In this document: piece after piece, positions 8,495 to 18,264 of the stretch
How positions within the stretch are numbered: the first letter of the stretch is position 1
Layout of the letters: each line of letters opens with the position of its first letter
DNA from: Polycladomyces subterraneus
Lineage (GTDB): Bacteria > Bacillota > Bacilli > Thermoactinomycetales > JIR-001
Reading direction: 5' to 3'
NCBI RefSeq assembly: GCF_030433435.1
Contig: NZ_JANRHH010000004.1
Coordinates: 1 to 64,000 of the forward strand
Length of the DNA: 64,000 bases
Program-made: the position numbers and the translations under genes
The notes under the pieces: generated by a model
What the model saw: the letters and a program-made list of their open reading frames with translations, nothing else
The model's database searches: none
What the model was told of the DNA's origin: nothing

Positions 8495-11400
8495 TTACGC
8501 GCGGCTGGCGGCCACCTCCACCTGCTCCTCGAAGTCCTCCAGCTTGACGGACACCAACTTGGATACCCCGGATTCCTCCATCGTAATGCCGTAGAGGACA
8601 TCAGCCCCTTCCATCGTCAATTTCCGGTGAGTGATGACGATGAACTGGGTGTTTTGGGAAAACTCCCGCAGATAACGAGCAAACCGAGCCACGTTGGCAT
8701 CATCCAACGCTGCGTCCACCTCATCCAGCACGCAAAACGGCACCGGTTTCACGCGAATCACGGCGAACAGCAACGCAATGGCGGTCAATGCCCGTTCCCC
8801 GCCGGAGAGCAAGCCCAGATTTTGAAGCTTTTTGCCTGGGGGCTGAGCCATGATTTCGATACCGGTCTCCAGCAGATTGTCCGGGTCGGTCAGGTGAAGA
8901 TCTGCCCGTCCACCCCCAAACATTTTAACAAATACGTCCTGGAATTCGGTACGGATCGCTTCAAAACTCTCCAGGAAACGGCGGGACATCTCCGACTCAA
9001 TGTTACGGATGACTTCGTAGAGCGTGTTTTTCGCCTCAATCAGGTCATTTTGCTGTTGCTCCAGAAATTCGAGGCGTTCCGTCAGCCGTTTGTATTCTTC
9101 GATCGCTCCGAGATTCACCTCGCCCAAGGAGGCGATTTTTTGTTTGAGAGATCTCACCTCCCGCTCAGCTTGGGACGGATCTTCCGGAACGGAGAACCGT
9201 TCGCGGGCCAGTTCAAAGCTCATCTCGTATTCTTCCGCCAATTTCTCCAACAAGTGATTCAATTCCACGTCCATCCGGTTGACCTTGATTTCATGTTGCC
9301 GGAGTTGATCCTCTTGTTTGCGCAGGGTTTGTTGCACCTCACGCAACTCCCGCTCCAGCTCCTCCCGCTGACGATACCATCCGTCCCGTTTTTTGCGCGC
9401 TTCATCCAACTGGGCTTGCGTCTCGGATTTGACTGTGCGCAAATCGCCGGTTGACGCTTCCAGCTGTTCTGCTTCACTCCGGTTGCGTTCCAATTCCGCG
9501 TCCAACCCTTCCCGCTGTTCCATCGCAGCACGGAGTTGTTCGTCCAACCGGTCCAGCTCTTCCCGAACACGCGATCCGTTGGTCTTCAGGTATTCCTTTT
9601 CCTGTGTCAACCGGGCCACGGTCACTTTCCATTCTGTGATCATGCGACCCACTTCGTCTTTTTCGGTGGCCTCCCGGCGAACTTCCGCCTCCAACTCTGC
9701 GATGGCGGTTTGGCATTTCTCCGCTTCCTGTCGCAGTGTCGCAAGCCGCTCGGCTAGCTCCGTTTGCTTTCGGCCGATTTCAACCAATTCCGCATCTGTT
9801 TTTTCCCGTTCTTCGCGTACCACATGCAACCGTTCGGCGACCGACCGGTGTTCCACTGCCTTTTCCCGCTCAGATGCATGCAGCTCCTGTTTACGGGCCC
9901 TGTGTTCCTCCCCTTGGCGGCGCAATTGTTCCAATGCTTGTTCCCACGCCTGATGGCGATTCTCCAATGCGTCCACCCGTTCCCCGATGTCGCGCCATTC
10001 ACGTTCTGCTTCCCGCAGACGGGTTTCCAACTCCTCCAATTGACGTGTGCGTCCTAACAAATTGACCTTGGATTTTTGCCGGCTGCCACCGGTCATGGAA
10101 CCGCCCGGGTTGACGACGTCGCCATCCAATGTGACCACCCGGTAACGGTAGCCCAATTGACGGGCGATCGCATTGGCCTTCTCCAGGGTACGTGTGACCA
10201 CCACTTGTCCCAGCAGATTTTCCACGACCGAACGGTATCGATCATCCGATTTAACGAGATCAGCCGCGATGCCGACAAAGCCGTCCACACTGCGCAGGCG
10301 GTCTGCCTCATGAGCAGGGAAATGGCGCGGTTGGATGACTTCCAACGGGAGGAACGTAGCACGTCCCAAACCGTTTTCCTTCAGGAAGCGAATCCCCTTG
10401 CGGCCATCCTCTTCCGTGTCGACTACCAAATGTTGCAGGGCACCGCCCAGCGCCGTCTCCATCGCCGCTTCATATTCCGCGGGTACCTGAATCAATTGGG
10501 CCACTGCGCCGTGAATGCCCTTCAGTGCCGCGTGGCCGCGATCGCGAGCTTTTAAGAGCTCTTTGACACCTTGAAAAAAGCCGGCGTGCTCAGCTTCCAT
10601 CTCCTTGACGATCTCGTGACGCGAACGGAGGGCATCCACTTGTTGTTCCGCTTGCCGGAGCCGTTTGGCCATTTCGGCCAATTCGGCCTCCCCCGCTTTT
10701 TTCTCATCCAATGTGCGCCGGTAGTCATCAGCTACCGTTTCCAACATCTGTTCCACTTCAGCTGTTTCGCGCCGGAGCTGTTCCATCCGATCAGCCAGCG
10801 ACCGCTCCGTTGCGACCAGCTGCTTTTCTTGTTCAGCCAACTCTTCGAGCCGACGCTCGGTTTGCACTCGTCGATCTGTCAGGTGACGCTCTTCGCTTTG
10901 CAAGGCGGTGATCTCATTGGTCAATTCCCGGTAACGGTCACGAAGCCGCTCCAGTTCTACTGCGCGATCGTCCCCGGTCGCGGCCAGACGGGCTTCCGCT
11001 TCCCGCAGACGGGCTTCGGCCTCCGCCAATTCGGCCTCTTTTTCCCGCAAGCGCTCGTCGTTAACGGACTGTTCCTCCCGCAGACGAACCATGGCTGACT
11101 GGAGTTCTCCAATGCGCGAGACGGTCTGCGCATATGCTGCTTCTTGGTTGCGAATCCGCTCCAGCAGGACCTCTCTTCGCCCTTCCGCTTTTTCCAGTTC
11201 TTCACTCACCTGCAGCAACCGAGTTTGAAGTGCTTCCATCTCTTCCTCATGTCGGCTGATCTCCCAGCGCAGAGATTCCAGTTTGGCCTCACGTTGGCTG
11301 ACTTCGGCGGACAGATCCACTTGCCCGGTTGAAAACGACTCCACTTGCTTGGTCGCTTCTTGCCAAGCCTGATGCAAGGTTTCAATCTTATGTACATACA

Positions 11401-12085
11401 AGCCGATTTCCGTTTGTTCCAATTGCGCGCGCCATTCTTTGTACTGTGCCGCTTTCTCCGCCTGTTCCGCCAATGGCGCAACCTGGTCCCTTAGCTCCAG
11501 TACCAAATCGTTGAGCCGGGCCAGGTTTTGTTCGGTAGCGTCCAGCTTTTTTTCCGCTTCCTTTTTCCGCGATTTGTATTTGACGATTCCAGCCGCTTCC
11601 TCAAAAATGGCACGACGATCTTCCGATTTGGTGCTCAGGATGTCGTCGATGCGCCCTTGACCGATCATGGAGTAGGCTTCCTTGCCGATCCCGGTATCCA
11701 TGAACAACTCGGTAATATCCTTCAAACGGCATGGTTGCCTGTTGAGCAGATATTCGCTTTCTCCCGAGCGATAGACACGACGGGTGACCGTCACTTCTGA
11801 ATAATCAAGGTTCAATTTTCTGTCCGCGTTGTCGAACGTGATGGAGACTTCGCAGAACCCGACCGGCTTGCGCGAATCACTGCCGGCGAAAATCACGTCC
11901 TCCATCTTGGACCCCCGGAGCGATTTGGCGCTTTGTTCTCCCAGCACCCAGCGGATGCCGTCGGTCACATTACTTTTGCCGCTTCCGTTGGGACCGACCA
12001 CGGCGGTGATGCCGGGGACGAATTCCAATTCGGTCTTATCCGCGAACGACTTGAACCCCATCATCTCCAACCGCTTGAGATGCAC
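8495..12085 (-). CDS. smc: Chromosome partition protein SMC
   Basis: SMC is the ATPase of bacterial condensin, acting with ScpA/ScpB in chromosome segregation. The 1196-residue protein has Walker A GPNGSGKSN (about 32-40), a long coiled coil, a hinge near 500-680 with GGSMTGGSRQKS just after it, a second coiled coil, the signature LLSGGERALTAIALL and Walker B FCVLDEVDAALDD. Length is close to the Bacillus protein (1186). Translation starts at GTG with GGAGG upstream. In Bacillus rnc is directly upstream; here three unrelated genes lie between. Confidence 0.97.
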   Translation of the reverse strand: MHLKRLEMMGFKSFADKTELEFVPGITAVVGPNGSGKSNVTDGIRWVLGEQSAKSLRGSKMEDVIFAGSDSRKPVGFCEVSITFDNADRKLNLDYSEVTVTRRVYRSGESEYLLNRQPCRLKDITELFMDTGIGKEAYSMIGQGRIDDILSTKSEDRRAIFEEAAGIVKYKSRKKEAEKKLDATEQNLARLNDLVLELRDQVAPLAEQAEKAAQYKEWRAQLEQTEIGLYVHKIETLHQAWQEATKQVESFSTGQVDLSAEVSQREAKLESLRWEISRHEEEMEALQTRLLQVSEELEKAEGRREVLLERIRNQEAAYAQTVSRIGELQSAMVRLREEQSVNDERLREKEAELAEAEARLREAEARLAATGDDRAVELERLRDRYRELTNEITALQSEERHLTDRRVQTERRLEELAEQEKQLVATERSLADRMEQLRRETAEVEQMLETVADDYRRTLDEKKAGEAELAEMAKRLRQAEQQVDALRSRHEIVKEMEAEHAGFFQGVKELLKARDRGHAALKGIHGAVAQLIQVPAEYEAAMETALGGALQHLVVDTEEDGRKGIRFLKENGLGRATFLPLEVIQPRHFPAHEADRLRSVDGFVGIAADLVKSDDRYRSVVENLLGQVVVTRTLEKANAIARQLGYRYRVVTLDGDVVNPGGSMTGGSRQKSKVNLLGRTRQLEELETRLREAEREWRDIGERVDALENRHQAWEQALEQLRRQGEEHRARKQELHASEREKAVEHRSVAERLHVVREEREKTDAELVEIGRKQTELAERLATLRQEAEKCQTAIAELEAEVRREATEKDEVGRMITEWKVTVARLTQEKEYLKTNGSRVREELDRLDEQLRAAMEQREGLDAELERNRSEAEQLEASTGDLRTVKSETQAQLDEARKKRDGWYRQREELERELREVQQTLRKQEDQLRQHEIKVNRMDVELNHLLEKLAEEYEMSFELARERFSVPEDPSQAEREVRSLKQKIASLGEVNLGAIEEYKRLTERLEFLEQQQNDLIEAKNTLYEVIRNIESEMSRRFLESFEAIRTEFQDVFVKMFGGGRADLHLTDPDNLLETGIEIMAQPPGKKLQNLGLLSGGERALTAIALLFAVIRVKPVPFCVLDEVDAALDDANVARFARYLREFSQNTQFIVITHRKLTMEGADVLYGITMEESGVSKLVSVKLEDFEEQVEVAASRA

Positions 12086-12402
12086 GTGCTAGCCTCCTTT
12101 CGCTCGAGTTTCACGATCCGGACTTATTTGCCCGGCAACCGCTTCCACCATGGTGTGACGATCGGACAAAGACCACCCTTCCACCATGAGAGACAACGGA
12201 TCAGCCGGGCAAGTTCATCCGAACTGCACTATTTTACCACATAACGGTTATACCGGGAACTCAGGTGCAAATATTACAAATCGATTTGCAAAAGTTCTTT
12301 ACACACTATCCTCTCTTTCCCGCTTCGATCCTCAATTCCAGGACGTGCCTGATCACATCCGAAGGTGAAACGAATTATCGACACACCTACATCGACTAAA
12401 GT
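12086..12402. other. Intergenic region upstream of smc; no gene seen
   Basis: About 317 bases between csaA and smc hold no convincing ORF or terminator. AT-rich patches near 12226-12300 contain -10-like hexamers (for example TAAAAT on the minus strand), but none has a well-spaced -35, so I do not call a promoter. The smc-ftsY promoter most likely lies here, since smc is detached from rnc. Confidence 0.4.
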
Positions 12403-12735
12403 TCACAAAATGCGCTTTCCCAGCGGCACCTCCCGGTCGGGACGGATCAACGCCACCTCTCCGTCATCCAACACCACTCCGAGTACCAACACTTCTGAAA
12501 TGAAGTTGGCTACTTGACGCGGCGGAAGGTTGGTAACGGCGATCACCTGTGTGCCGACGAGTGTATCGGTTTCATACAGCTTCGTGATTTGGGCGCTGCT
12601 TTTCTTCACGCCCAATGGCTCTCCGAAATCGATCCACAGACGGTATGCCGGTTTACGCGCTTCCGGGAACGATTCCACCCGCACAATCCGTCCCACTCTC
12701 ATCTCGATCCGTTCAAAATCGGCGTAGGTAACCAT
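12403..12735 (-). CDS. csaA: CsaA-type tRNA-binding-domain chaperone
   Basis: This 110-residue OB-fold protein resembles CsaA, a dimeric chaperone tied to secretion in Bacillus. Family features are RIEMRVGRIV at the start, YRLWIDFGEPLGVKKSSAQIT in the middle and the ending GKRIL. The ATG at 12735 follows AGAGGAG; the open frame extends 21 codons further upstream without support. The same fold occurs as the C-terminal domain of methionyl-tRNA synthetase, but as a stand-alone 110-aa protein CsaA is the best name. Confidence 0.9.
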   Translation of the reverse strand: MVTYADFERIEMRVGRIVRVESFPEARKPAYRLWIDFGEPLGVKKSSAQITKLYETDTLVGTQVIAVTNLPPRQVANFISEVLVLGVVLDDGEVALIRPDREVPLGKRIL

Positions 12736-12807
12736 TGCCTCACTCCTCTTCGGGTGCTGATTTCTCCAACTGATCAGCGGTGCGGCGCAACGTCTCATCG
12801 GCGACGA

Positions 12808-13416
12808 TCACCGCAGGGTTTCCCCCTTCGGCGGCAAGGTTGTCTTATGCCACACTCGTTCAAACCATCCGGAGTAATCGATCACGCTGCCTTCTGCGTC
12901 CACGCGCAGCTCAGCGGTGATACCCGTGTCCAATCCCTCATATCGATATACGGTCTCGTCAGCTGTACGTACGAGGCAGGTGTAACGCTGGGAGATGGGT
13001 AGCCAACAAAGGCTCGGCACATCAACATAAACGACTCGAATCGTCTCCATGTCTGTCGGACTCAGACCCAATCGGCGTATGGCGATTGTATTGGTGAACG
13101 GCGTGACGTTCAAATCCACATCTACGCACCCGTCGAGGGCTGGAACAGGACGACCGAAAGCATCCCGCCAATGCCCCGTCCCATCCGAGATCAACCGGAT
13201 CGGTTCCAAATCCTCCTGGTTTTGCAGACAGACGACCACTTCCCTTGTTCGCCACCATTGATCCGTTTGCACCCAATATTGATAACGAACCGGCTCATCA
13301 CTTCCCAACCATATCCCCACACCGTCCGCGAGCCAACCGTTCTGTTTTTCTTGCAGTGTGACTTGCTCGTAACCGACGGTGTCCAATCTTTTCCACATCC
13401 AGTGGTGGGTTTGCAC
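12808..13416 (-). CDS. Putative glycolipid-binding family protein (DUF1089)
   Basis: A 202-residue soluble protein without signal peptide. The segment DGCVDVDLNVTPFTNTIAIRR is typical of the putative glycolipid-binding (DUF1089) family, whose function is unknown beyond a structural guess. Tryptophans are frequent (WVQTDQWWRTREVVV), fitting a beta-barrel ligand-binding fold. It lies in a three-gene insertion between rnc and smc with csaA and a small membrane protein. No enzyme motif is seen. Confidence 0.75.
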   Translation of the reverse strand: MQTHHWMWKRLDTVGYEQVTLQEKQNGWLADGVGIWLGSDEPVRYQYWVQTDQWWRTREVVVCLQNQEDLEPIRLISDGTGHWRDAFGRPVPALDGCVDVDLNVTPFTNTIAIRRLGLSPTDMETIRVVYVDVPSLCWLPISQRYTCLVRTADETVYRYEGLDTGITAELRVDAEGSVIDYSGWFERVWHKTTLPPKGETLR

Positions 13417-13429
13417 AAGCGATCTCCCC

Positions 13430-13624
13430 TCATTTCTGCATATCGGTTCGGGATCCCGTCTCCTGTTCCGCCAACCGCTCTAAAGCCGCTGCTGCAGTTT
13501 GCAAGGCGCGCATGATCTTCCATAGCGAAATCATGACCACCACATATGTGATCAAAGTAATAAACGGAAGAATAATACCGAACAATCCCATCCCCAACAA
13601 CATGGAATGATGGAATATCTCCAT
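13430..13624 (-). CDS. Small single-pass membrane protein, unknown
   Basis: This 64-residue protein starts MEIFHHSMLLGMGLFGIILP and has one long or two short hydrophobic segments (about 8-38), then a basic/helical tail ending EQETGSRTDMQK. The start is set by GGGGAGG six bases before the ATG at 13624; upstream in-frame ATGs lack spacing. It resembles short DUF-type membrane proteins of Bacillales, but I do not recognise a family. It begins about 70 bases after the rnc terminator. Confidence 0.6.
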   Translation of the reverse strand: MEIFHHSMLLGMGLFGIILPFITLITYVVVMISLWKIMRALQTAAAALERLAEQETGSRTDMQK

Positions 13625-13690
13625 TCCCATCCTCCCCTTTCGCATGATCCCTTACCATTTTCGACAACTTGATGATCGAACCTCCATTTT

Positions 13691-13727
13691 CTACAAAAAA
13701 GAAAATCCCATCGGCAATGTCGATGGG
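13691..13727 (-). terminator. Rho-independent terminator after rnc
   Basis: On the minus strand CCCATCG (13721-13727) pairs with CGATGGG (13707-13713) around a 7-base loop, followed by ATTTTCTTTTTT. A second hairpin (GGAGC/GCTCC) lies just before it. It separates rnc from the downstream small genes. Confidence 0.85.
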
Positions 13728-13774
13728 CAAATTGACCGGAGCAATCATGATGCGCTCCGGTTTTCCATTCCCCG

Positions 13775-14509
13775 TCAACGTTGCCGATGGGAGTCGGCGA
13801 TGTCGTGACCTGGGCGACCTGGGCCTTGTTCCCAATTCTGCAAGGCTTCAAAGGCGGCACGCTGTTCCGCTTCCTTTTTAGAACGACCACTGCCTCTGCC
13901 CAGCCGTTTTCCCTCCAGCCACACCTCGGCCACGAAATGGCGGTCATGGGCAGGTCCCTGAATATCCACGATTTGATATTCCAACGGTCCCATTCGTTCC
14001 TGTTGCACGATCTCCTGCAATTGACTCTTGGCATCCGTTACCTGGGATAACCATTTTTCATCTATGCGGGGAAAGACTACCGCATGCAAAAATTGTTTGA
14101 CCCGATCTAAGCCTTGGTCCAGGTACAGCGCTCCGACAAACGCTTCAAACACATCAGCCAGCAAGGCCGGACGCGTCCGGCCCCCGGTCATCTCTTCCCC
14201 TTTGCCAAGACGGACGTATTGACCGAAATCGAGCTCATGTGCAAAAGCGGCCAATGACGGTTCACACACGACTCGGGCCCGCGTCCGGGTCAAATCTCCT
14301 TCGCTCATGTCGGGAAACCGATGAAACAAAAACTCCGAAACCGCCAGTTCCAACACGGCGTCCCCCAGAAATTCCAGCCGTTCGTTGTCTTCGTGAAAAA
14401 CGTTTCCCTTTTTCTCATGGGCAAACGACGTATGGGTAAATGCCTGCTGAAACAAACGACGGTTCCGAAACGGGAAGCCGACTTTTCGCTCCAAATCGGT
14501 CAAATCCAT
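13775..14509 (-). CDS. rnc: Ribonuclease III
   Basis: RNase III cuts double-stranded RNA in rRNA processing and antisense control. The 244-residue protein has the catalytic signature [13 protein letters not shown], the second acidic site [17 protein letters not shown] and a C-terminal double-stranded RNA-binding domain ([11 protein letters not shown]..., [18 protein letters not shown]). It starts 21 bases after fabF and ends before a strong terminator, so it closes the fatty-acid operon instead of opening the smc operon. Confidence 0.96.
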   Translation of the reverse strand: MDLTDLERKVGFPFRNRRLFQQAFTHTSFAHEKKGNVFHEDNERLEFLGDAVLELAVSEFLFHRFPDMSEGDLTRTRARVVCEPSLAAFAHELDFGQYVRLGKGEEMTGGRTRPALLADVFEAFVGALYLDQGLDRVKQFLHAVVFPRIDEKWLSQVTDAKSQLQEIVQQERMGPLEYQIVDIQGPAHDRHFVAEVWLEGKRLGRGSGRSKKEAEQRAAFEALQNWEQGPGRPGHDIADSHRQR

Positions 14510-14530
14510 CCGTCTTTCACCACCTGGTCA

Positions 14531-15775
14531 TTACGCGTCCTCATAGGTTTTCAAAGCGATCGTCGCATTGTGACCGCCAAATCCGAACGAGTTGGACAAA
14601 GCGGCTCTTACGCGCGCACGACGGGCTTCGTTGGGGACGTAATCCAGATCGCATTCCGGATCCGGTGTTTCATAGTTGATCGTCGGCGGGATGATTTGCT
14701 CTTTGAGCGTCATCGCTGTCGCCACCGCTTCGACACCACCTGCGGCGCCTAGCATATGTCCGATCATCGACTTGTTGGAGCTAATGGCCAACTTGTAGGC
14801 ATGATCGCCGAACGCCTTTTTGATGGAAATGGTTTCAAATTTGTCATTGAGGTCGGTCGACGTACCGTGAGCATTGATGTAATCGATATCTTCCGGTTTC
14901 AGTCCGGCTTCTTGGATGGCGCGCGTCATGGCACGGGCTGCCCCTTCTCCTCCCGGTGCAGGTGAGGTAAGGTGGTAGGCGTCACCGCTCATACCGTAAC
15001 CCACAATTTCGGCGATGATGTTGGCTCCCCGTTTTTTCGCGTGCTCCAGTTCCTCCAGAATCAAGACGCCCGCTCCTTCGCCCATGACAAACCCGTCCCG
15101 ATCTTTATCAAACGGCCGGCTCGCCTTTTCCGGCTCGTCATTGCGCGTGGACATGGCACGAGCCGCACAAAATCCGGCAAATGCGAGTGGACGGATCGTG
15201 GATTCCGCCCCGCCGGCAATCATGACGTCGGCATCCCCGTGCTGGATGATCCGAAACGCGTCCCCGATGGAGTGCGTACCAGAGGCACAGGCAGATACAG
15301 ATGTGCTGTTGGGCCCTTTGGCACCGGTAATAATGGATACCTGACCCGCCGCCATATTGGAGATCATCATCGGGATGAAGAACGGGCTCACCCGGTTTGG
15401 TCCACGATTCAACAAGACTTGGTACTGTTCCTCCCAAGTGGTCAAACCGCCGATGCCCGAGCCGATGTACACCCCGACACGATCCGGATCCACCTGATTC
15501 ATGTCCAATCCGGCATGTTCCAATGCTTGGCGGGCAGCGGCAACAGCAAACTGAACAAAACGGTCCATGCGCCGTGCTTCTTTTCTGTCCATGTAATCCA
15601 ACGGGTCAAAGTCTTTGACTTCCGCCGCGATGCGCGTGGGATAGTCGCTCGCATCAAACTGGGTCACTGGACCCACGCCGGATTTTCCGGCGATCAGATT
15701 GTTCCAAAACGTCGACAAGTCGTTGCCGATCGGCGAAATGACCCCCAAGCCACTGATCACCACTCGTCGGCTCAT
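14531..15775 (-). CDS. fabF: 3-oxoacyl-[acyl-carrier-protein] synthase II
   Basis: FabF condenses malonyl-ACP with acyl-ACP to lengthen fatty acids. The 414-residue thiolase-fold protein has the active-site Cys in [11 protein letters not shown], the His residues in [11 protein letters not shown] and [12 protein letters not shown], and the glycine-rich [10 protein letters not shown] near the end. It follows acpP, separated by about 195 bases that hold strong hairpins. Confidence 0.96.
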   Translation of the reverse strand: MSRRVVISGLGVISPIGNDLSTFWNNLIAGKSGVGPVTQFDASDYPTRIAAEVKDFDPLDYMDRKEARRMDRFVQFAVAAARQALEHAGLDMNQVDPDRVGVYIGSGIGGLTTWEEQYQVLLNRGPNRVSPFFIPMMISNMAAGQVSIITGAKGPNSTSVSACASGTHSIGDAFRIIQHGDADVMIAGGAESTIRPLAFAGFCAARAMSTRNDEPEKASRPFDKDRDGFVMGEGAGVLILEELEHAKKRGANIIAEIVGYGMSGDAYHLTSPAPGGEGAARAMTRAIQEAGLKPEDIDYINAHGTSTDLNDKFETISIKKAFGDHAYKLAISSNKSMIGHMLGAAGGVEAVATAMTLKEQIIPPTINYETPDPECDLDYVPNEARRARVRAALSNSFGFGGHNATIALKTYEDA

Positions 15776-15942
15776 GATTCCACCGCCTTTTCCAACAACT
15801 GATCTATGTGAAGGGTGCCGTTATGCACCCCTTCTACTTCTTCATATGGGGGAGAGGATGCGTTTCCCGCCGCAATCCGCCGTATAGCGGACATCCGGCC
15901 GGGAAAACGCCCCCCTGCTCAGGTCGAGATATCAATAACCTG

Positions 15943-15968
15943 AAAGTCCCGTTATGTAACGGGACTTT
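15943..15968 (-). terminator. Perfect hairpin just after acpP (terminator or processing site)
   Basis: aaagtcccgtta (15943-15954) is the exact reverse complement of taacgggacttt (15957-15968), giving an 11-12 bp stem with a minimal loop two bases after the acpP stop. On the minus strand only ACTTTCAGG follows, so the U-tract is poor. It may attenuate or protect the 3' end of the abundant acpP message, with partial read-through into fabF. A weaker hairpin lies at 15811-15833. Confidence 0.5.
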
Positions 15969-15970
15969 GA

Positions 15971-16204
15971 TTATTTGTGGGACTCGATGTACGCGATGAT
16001 ATCCCCCACCGTGGAGATTTTTTCAGCGTCTTCGTCCGAAATCTCCATTTCAAACTCATCTTCCAGCTCCAGAACCAAATCCATCACATCAAGGGAGTCA
16101 GCTCCCAGATCTTCCTTGATCGAGGCTTCCGGAGTCACTTCGGAAGGATCCACGTTGAGCTTGTCTACAATGATGCGTTTCACACGCTCCAACGTATCTG
16201 CCAT
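15971..16204 (-). CDS. acpP: Acyl carrier protein
   Basis: ACP carries the growing acyl chain on phosphopantetheine attached to the Ser in [12 protein letters not shown]. The protein is acidic, 77 residues, as in Bacillus AcpA. The ATG at 16204 lies after AGGGAGGTG; an in-frame GTG at 16213 overlaps that site and is rejected. It sits between fabG and fabF, the common order. Confidence 0.96.
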   Translation of the reverse strand: MADTLERVKRIIVDKLNVDPSEVTPEASIKEDLGADSLDVMDLVLELEDEFEMEISDEDAEKISTVGDIIAYIESHK

Positions 16205-16324
16205 CTTGTTCACCTCCCTTTCGTATTATACGAAAAGTACCATTAAAAGACTAGCAATCCAAAACGATGAGCAACGCCGTCGAATATCCGACCATATGCG
16301 TCAACCCACCGTGGATTCACGATG

Positions 16325-17068
16325 TTAGTAAGTCACCATGCCGCCGTCCACATTCAAGGTTTGTCCCGTGATGTAGGCGGCGTCATCGGACGCCAAAAAC
16401 GCAACCGCACCGGCCACATCCTCAGCGGAACCAAAACGGCCCAACGGGATTTGACTGAGCATCTGCTCCCGGGTTTCCTCTCCCAATACAGCCGTCATAT
16501 CGGTTTCGATAAAACCTGGTGCAATTGCATTCACGGTGATGCCCCGGCTGGCCAATTCGCGCGCCGCCGTTTTGGTCAAGCCGATCACGCCGGCTTTGGC
16601 GGCCACATAGTTGGCTTGCCCCGGGTTCCCGATCAATCCCACCACAGAGCTGATGTTGATAATGCGGCCGAAGCGTTGTTTCATCATTTGGCGGGTGACC
16701 GCCTTGGTGCACAGGAACACCCCTTTGAGGTTGGTGCTCATCACCGCGTCCCAATCTTCCTCTTTCAATCGGAGCAGGAGATTGTCACGGGTGATTCCTG
16801 CGTTGTTCACCAAAATATCGATTCGGCCAAACGCCTCGATCACTTGTTTCACCATGGCGTCCACTTGTTCTGCCTGTGAAACGTCAGCCTGGATCGCCAC
16901 GGACCGTCGACCCATCTCCTGAATTTCGCCGACGACGGCTTCCGCCTTTTCGCGGTTGCCAGCAAACACGACAGCTACATCAGCACCCGCTCGGGCCAAT
17001 CGGAGTGAAACGGCCCGCCCGATGCCGCGGGAACCGCCGGTGACGATCGCCACTTTACCGGTTAACAT
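16325..17068 (-). CDS. fabG: 3-oxoacyl-[acyl-carrier-protein] reductase
   Basis: FabG reduces 3-oxoacyl-ACP with NADPH. The 247-residue short-chain dehydrogenase has TGGSRGIG for cofactor binding, NNAGITRD, the catalytic Ser (NISSVVG), YVAAK with Tyr and Lys, and the C-terminal [10 protein letters not shown]. The ATG at 17068 follows GAAGGAGG; nine upstream codons are not needed. Its start overlaps nothing but its upstream frame lies over the fabD stop, showing tight packing. Confidence 0.96.
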   Translation of the reverse strand: MLTGKVAIVTGGSRGIGRAVSLRLARAGADVAVVFAGNREKAEAVVGEIQEMGRRSVAIQADVSQAEQVDAMVKQVIEAFGRIDILVNNAGITRDNLLLRLKEEDWDAVMSTNLKGVFLCTKAVTRQMMKQRFGRIINISSVVGLIGNPGQANYVAAKAGVIGLTKTAARELASRGITVNAIAPGFIETDMTAVLGEETREQMLSQIPLGRFGSAEDVAGAVAFLASDDAAYITGQTLNVDGGMVTY

Positions 17069-17091
17069 GCGTGAGCCTCCTTCGGTCATCG

Positions 17092-18030
17092 TCATTTTCG
17101 CAACGTATCCACTGCTGCCTGCAGTGTTTCCACGTCCTGTACGGAAACAGCAGTCACTTCGCGCTCCACTTTCCGCACCAATCCGGTCAACACGTTGCCC
17201 GGTCCGATCTCCACGAACGTGTCCACTCCCTGATTCAACATCCAGCGAACACTATCCTCCCACAAAACGGGGCTGGCCACTTGTTCCACCAGCGAACGGC
17301 GGATCTCATCCGCGTCTTGGATCGGAGAGGCCGAGACGTTGGCCACGACCGGTACGCGTGCATCACGGACGGTGATGGCATCGAGAACATCTTTTAACCG
17401 TTCGGCCGCCGGTTGCATCAAAGGTGAATGGAAGGGGCCGCTGACGGCGAGCGGAATCACTCGACGAGCCCCGGCGGCTTTGGCTTTTTCGCCCGCTTCC
17501 TCGACGGCGTCACGATGTCCGGAAATGACGATCTGCCCAGGGCAGTTGTAATTGGCCGCCACCACTACGTGGCCTTCGCGCGTCACTTCTCGGCACACCG
17601 CATCCAACGCCTCGCGTTCCAATCCCATCACCGCCGACATCGCCCCCTGACCGGCAGGGACTGCTTCTTCCATGAACAGTCCGCGCCGATGCACGGTGGC
17701 CACCGCATCCGCAAAATCAAGTGCTCCTGCGGCGGTCAACGCCGAATATTCTCCCAGGCTGTGTCCCGCCACATAATCGGGCTCGATCCCTGCGTCAGCA
17801 AAAACCGTATAGATAGCCATACTGGTGGTCAAAATTGCCGGTTGCGTGTTAGCCGTCAGGCGCAACTCCTCTTCAGGGCCTTCGAAACAGAGTCGAGACA
17901 ACGCATAACCGAGCACTTCATCCGCCTGAGCGAAAAGACGTGCCGCACGCTCGTCGTGTTCCGCGATGGCCCGACCCATCCCCACGGATTGCGATCCCTG
18001 ACCGGGGAAGAGAAACGCGATTTTTCCCAT
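17092..18030 (-). CDS. fabD: Malonyl CoA-acyl carrier protein transacylase
   Basis: FabD moves malonyl groups from CoA to ACP. The 312-residue protein has FPGQGSQ at the start, the nucleophile Ser in [11 protein letters not shown] and the catalytic His in SGPFHSPLM. The ATG follows AAAGGAG. About 235 gene-free bases separate it from fabH; I see no terminator or ORF in that gap. Confidence 0.96.
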   Translation of the reverse strand: MGKIAFLFPGQGSQSVGMGRAIAEHDERAARLFAQADEVLGYALSRLCFEGPEEELRLTANTQPAILTTSMAIYTVFADAGIEPDYVAGHSLGEYSALTAAGALDFADAVATVHRRGLFMEEAVPAGQGAMSAVMGLEREALDAVCREVTREGHVVVAANYNCPGQIVISGHRDAVEEAGEKAKAAGARRVIPLAVSGPFHSPLMQPAAERLKDVLDAITVRDARVPVVANVSASPIQDADEIRRSLVEQVASPVLWEDSVRWMLNQGVDTFVEIGPGNVLTGLVRKVEREVTAVSVQDVETLQAAVDTLRK

Positions 18031-18264
18031 CGTTCCTGCTCCTTTCCGTCAACTTGCGCCGTGTTTGGGGTGTGTCGAATCCATTCTATTTCTCACTCGC
18101 TTTAGTTCACCAATCTCAAAGTTAAGGTCGACCGCGAGAAACAGGCTTCCCTTTCCTAAAATAACCAGACATGCTTGTAGGGGTGTCTGATCCATAGCGT
18201 CCACATCGCATTCCCGGCTCTCGCCTGGAAAACATTGCCGCTTGGTCGAATGACCAGCCAGGTC

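Noticed and set aside
8042-9454. 470-codon plus-strand open frame opposite ftsY/smc
   Set aside because: Composition follows the complement of the smc coiled-coil codons; no motif, no start signal.
16225-16230. TATAAT on the minus strand just before acpP
   Set aside because: No acceptable -35 at 16-18 bases, and a start there would leave only about a dozen bases before the ATG.
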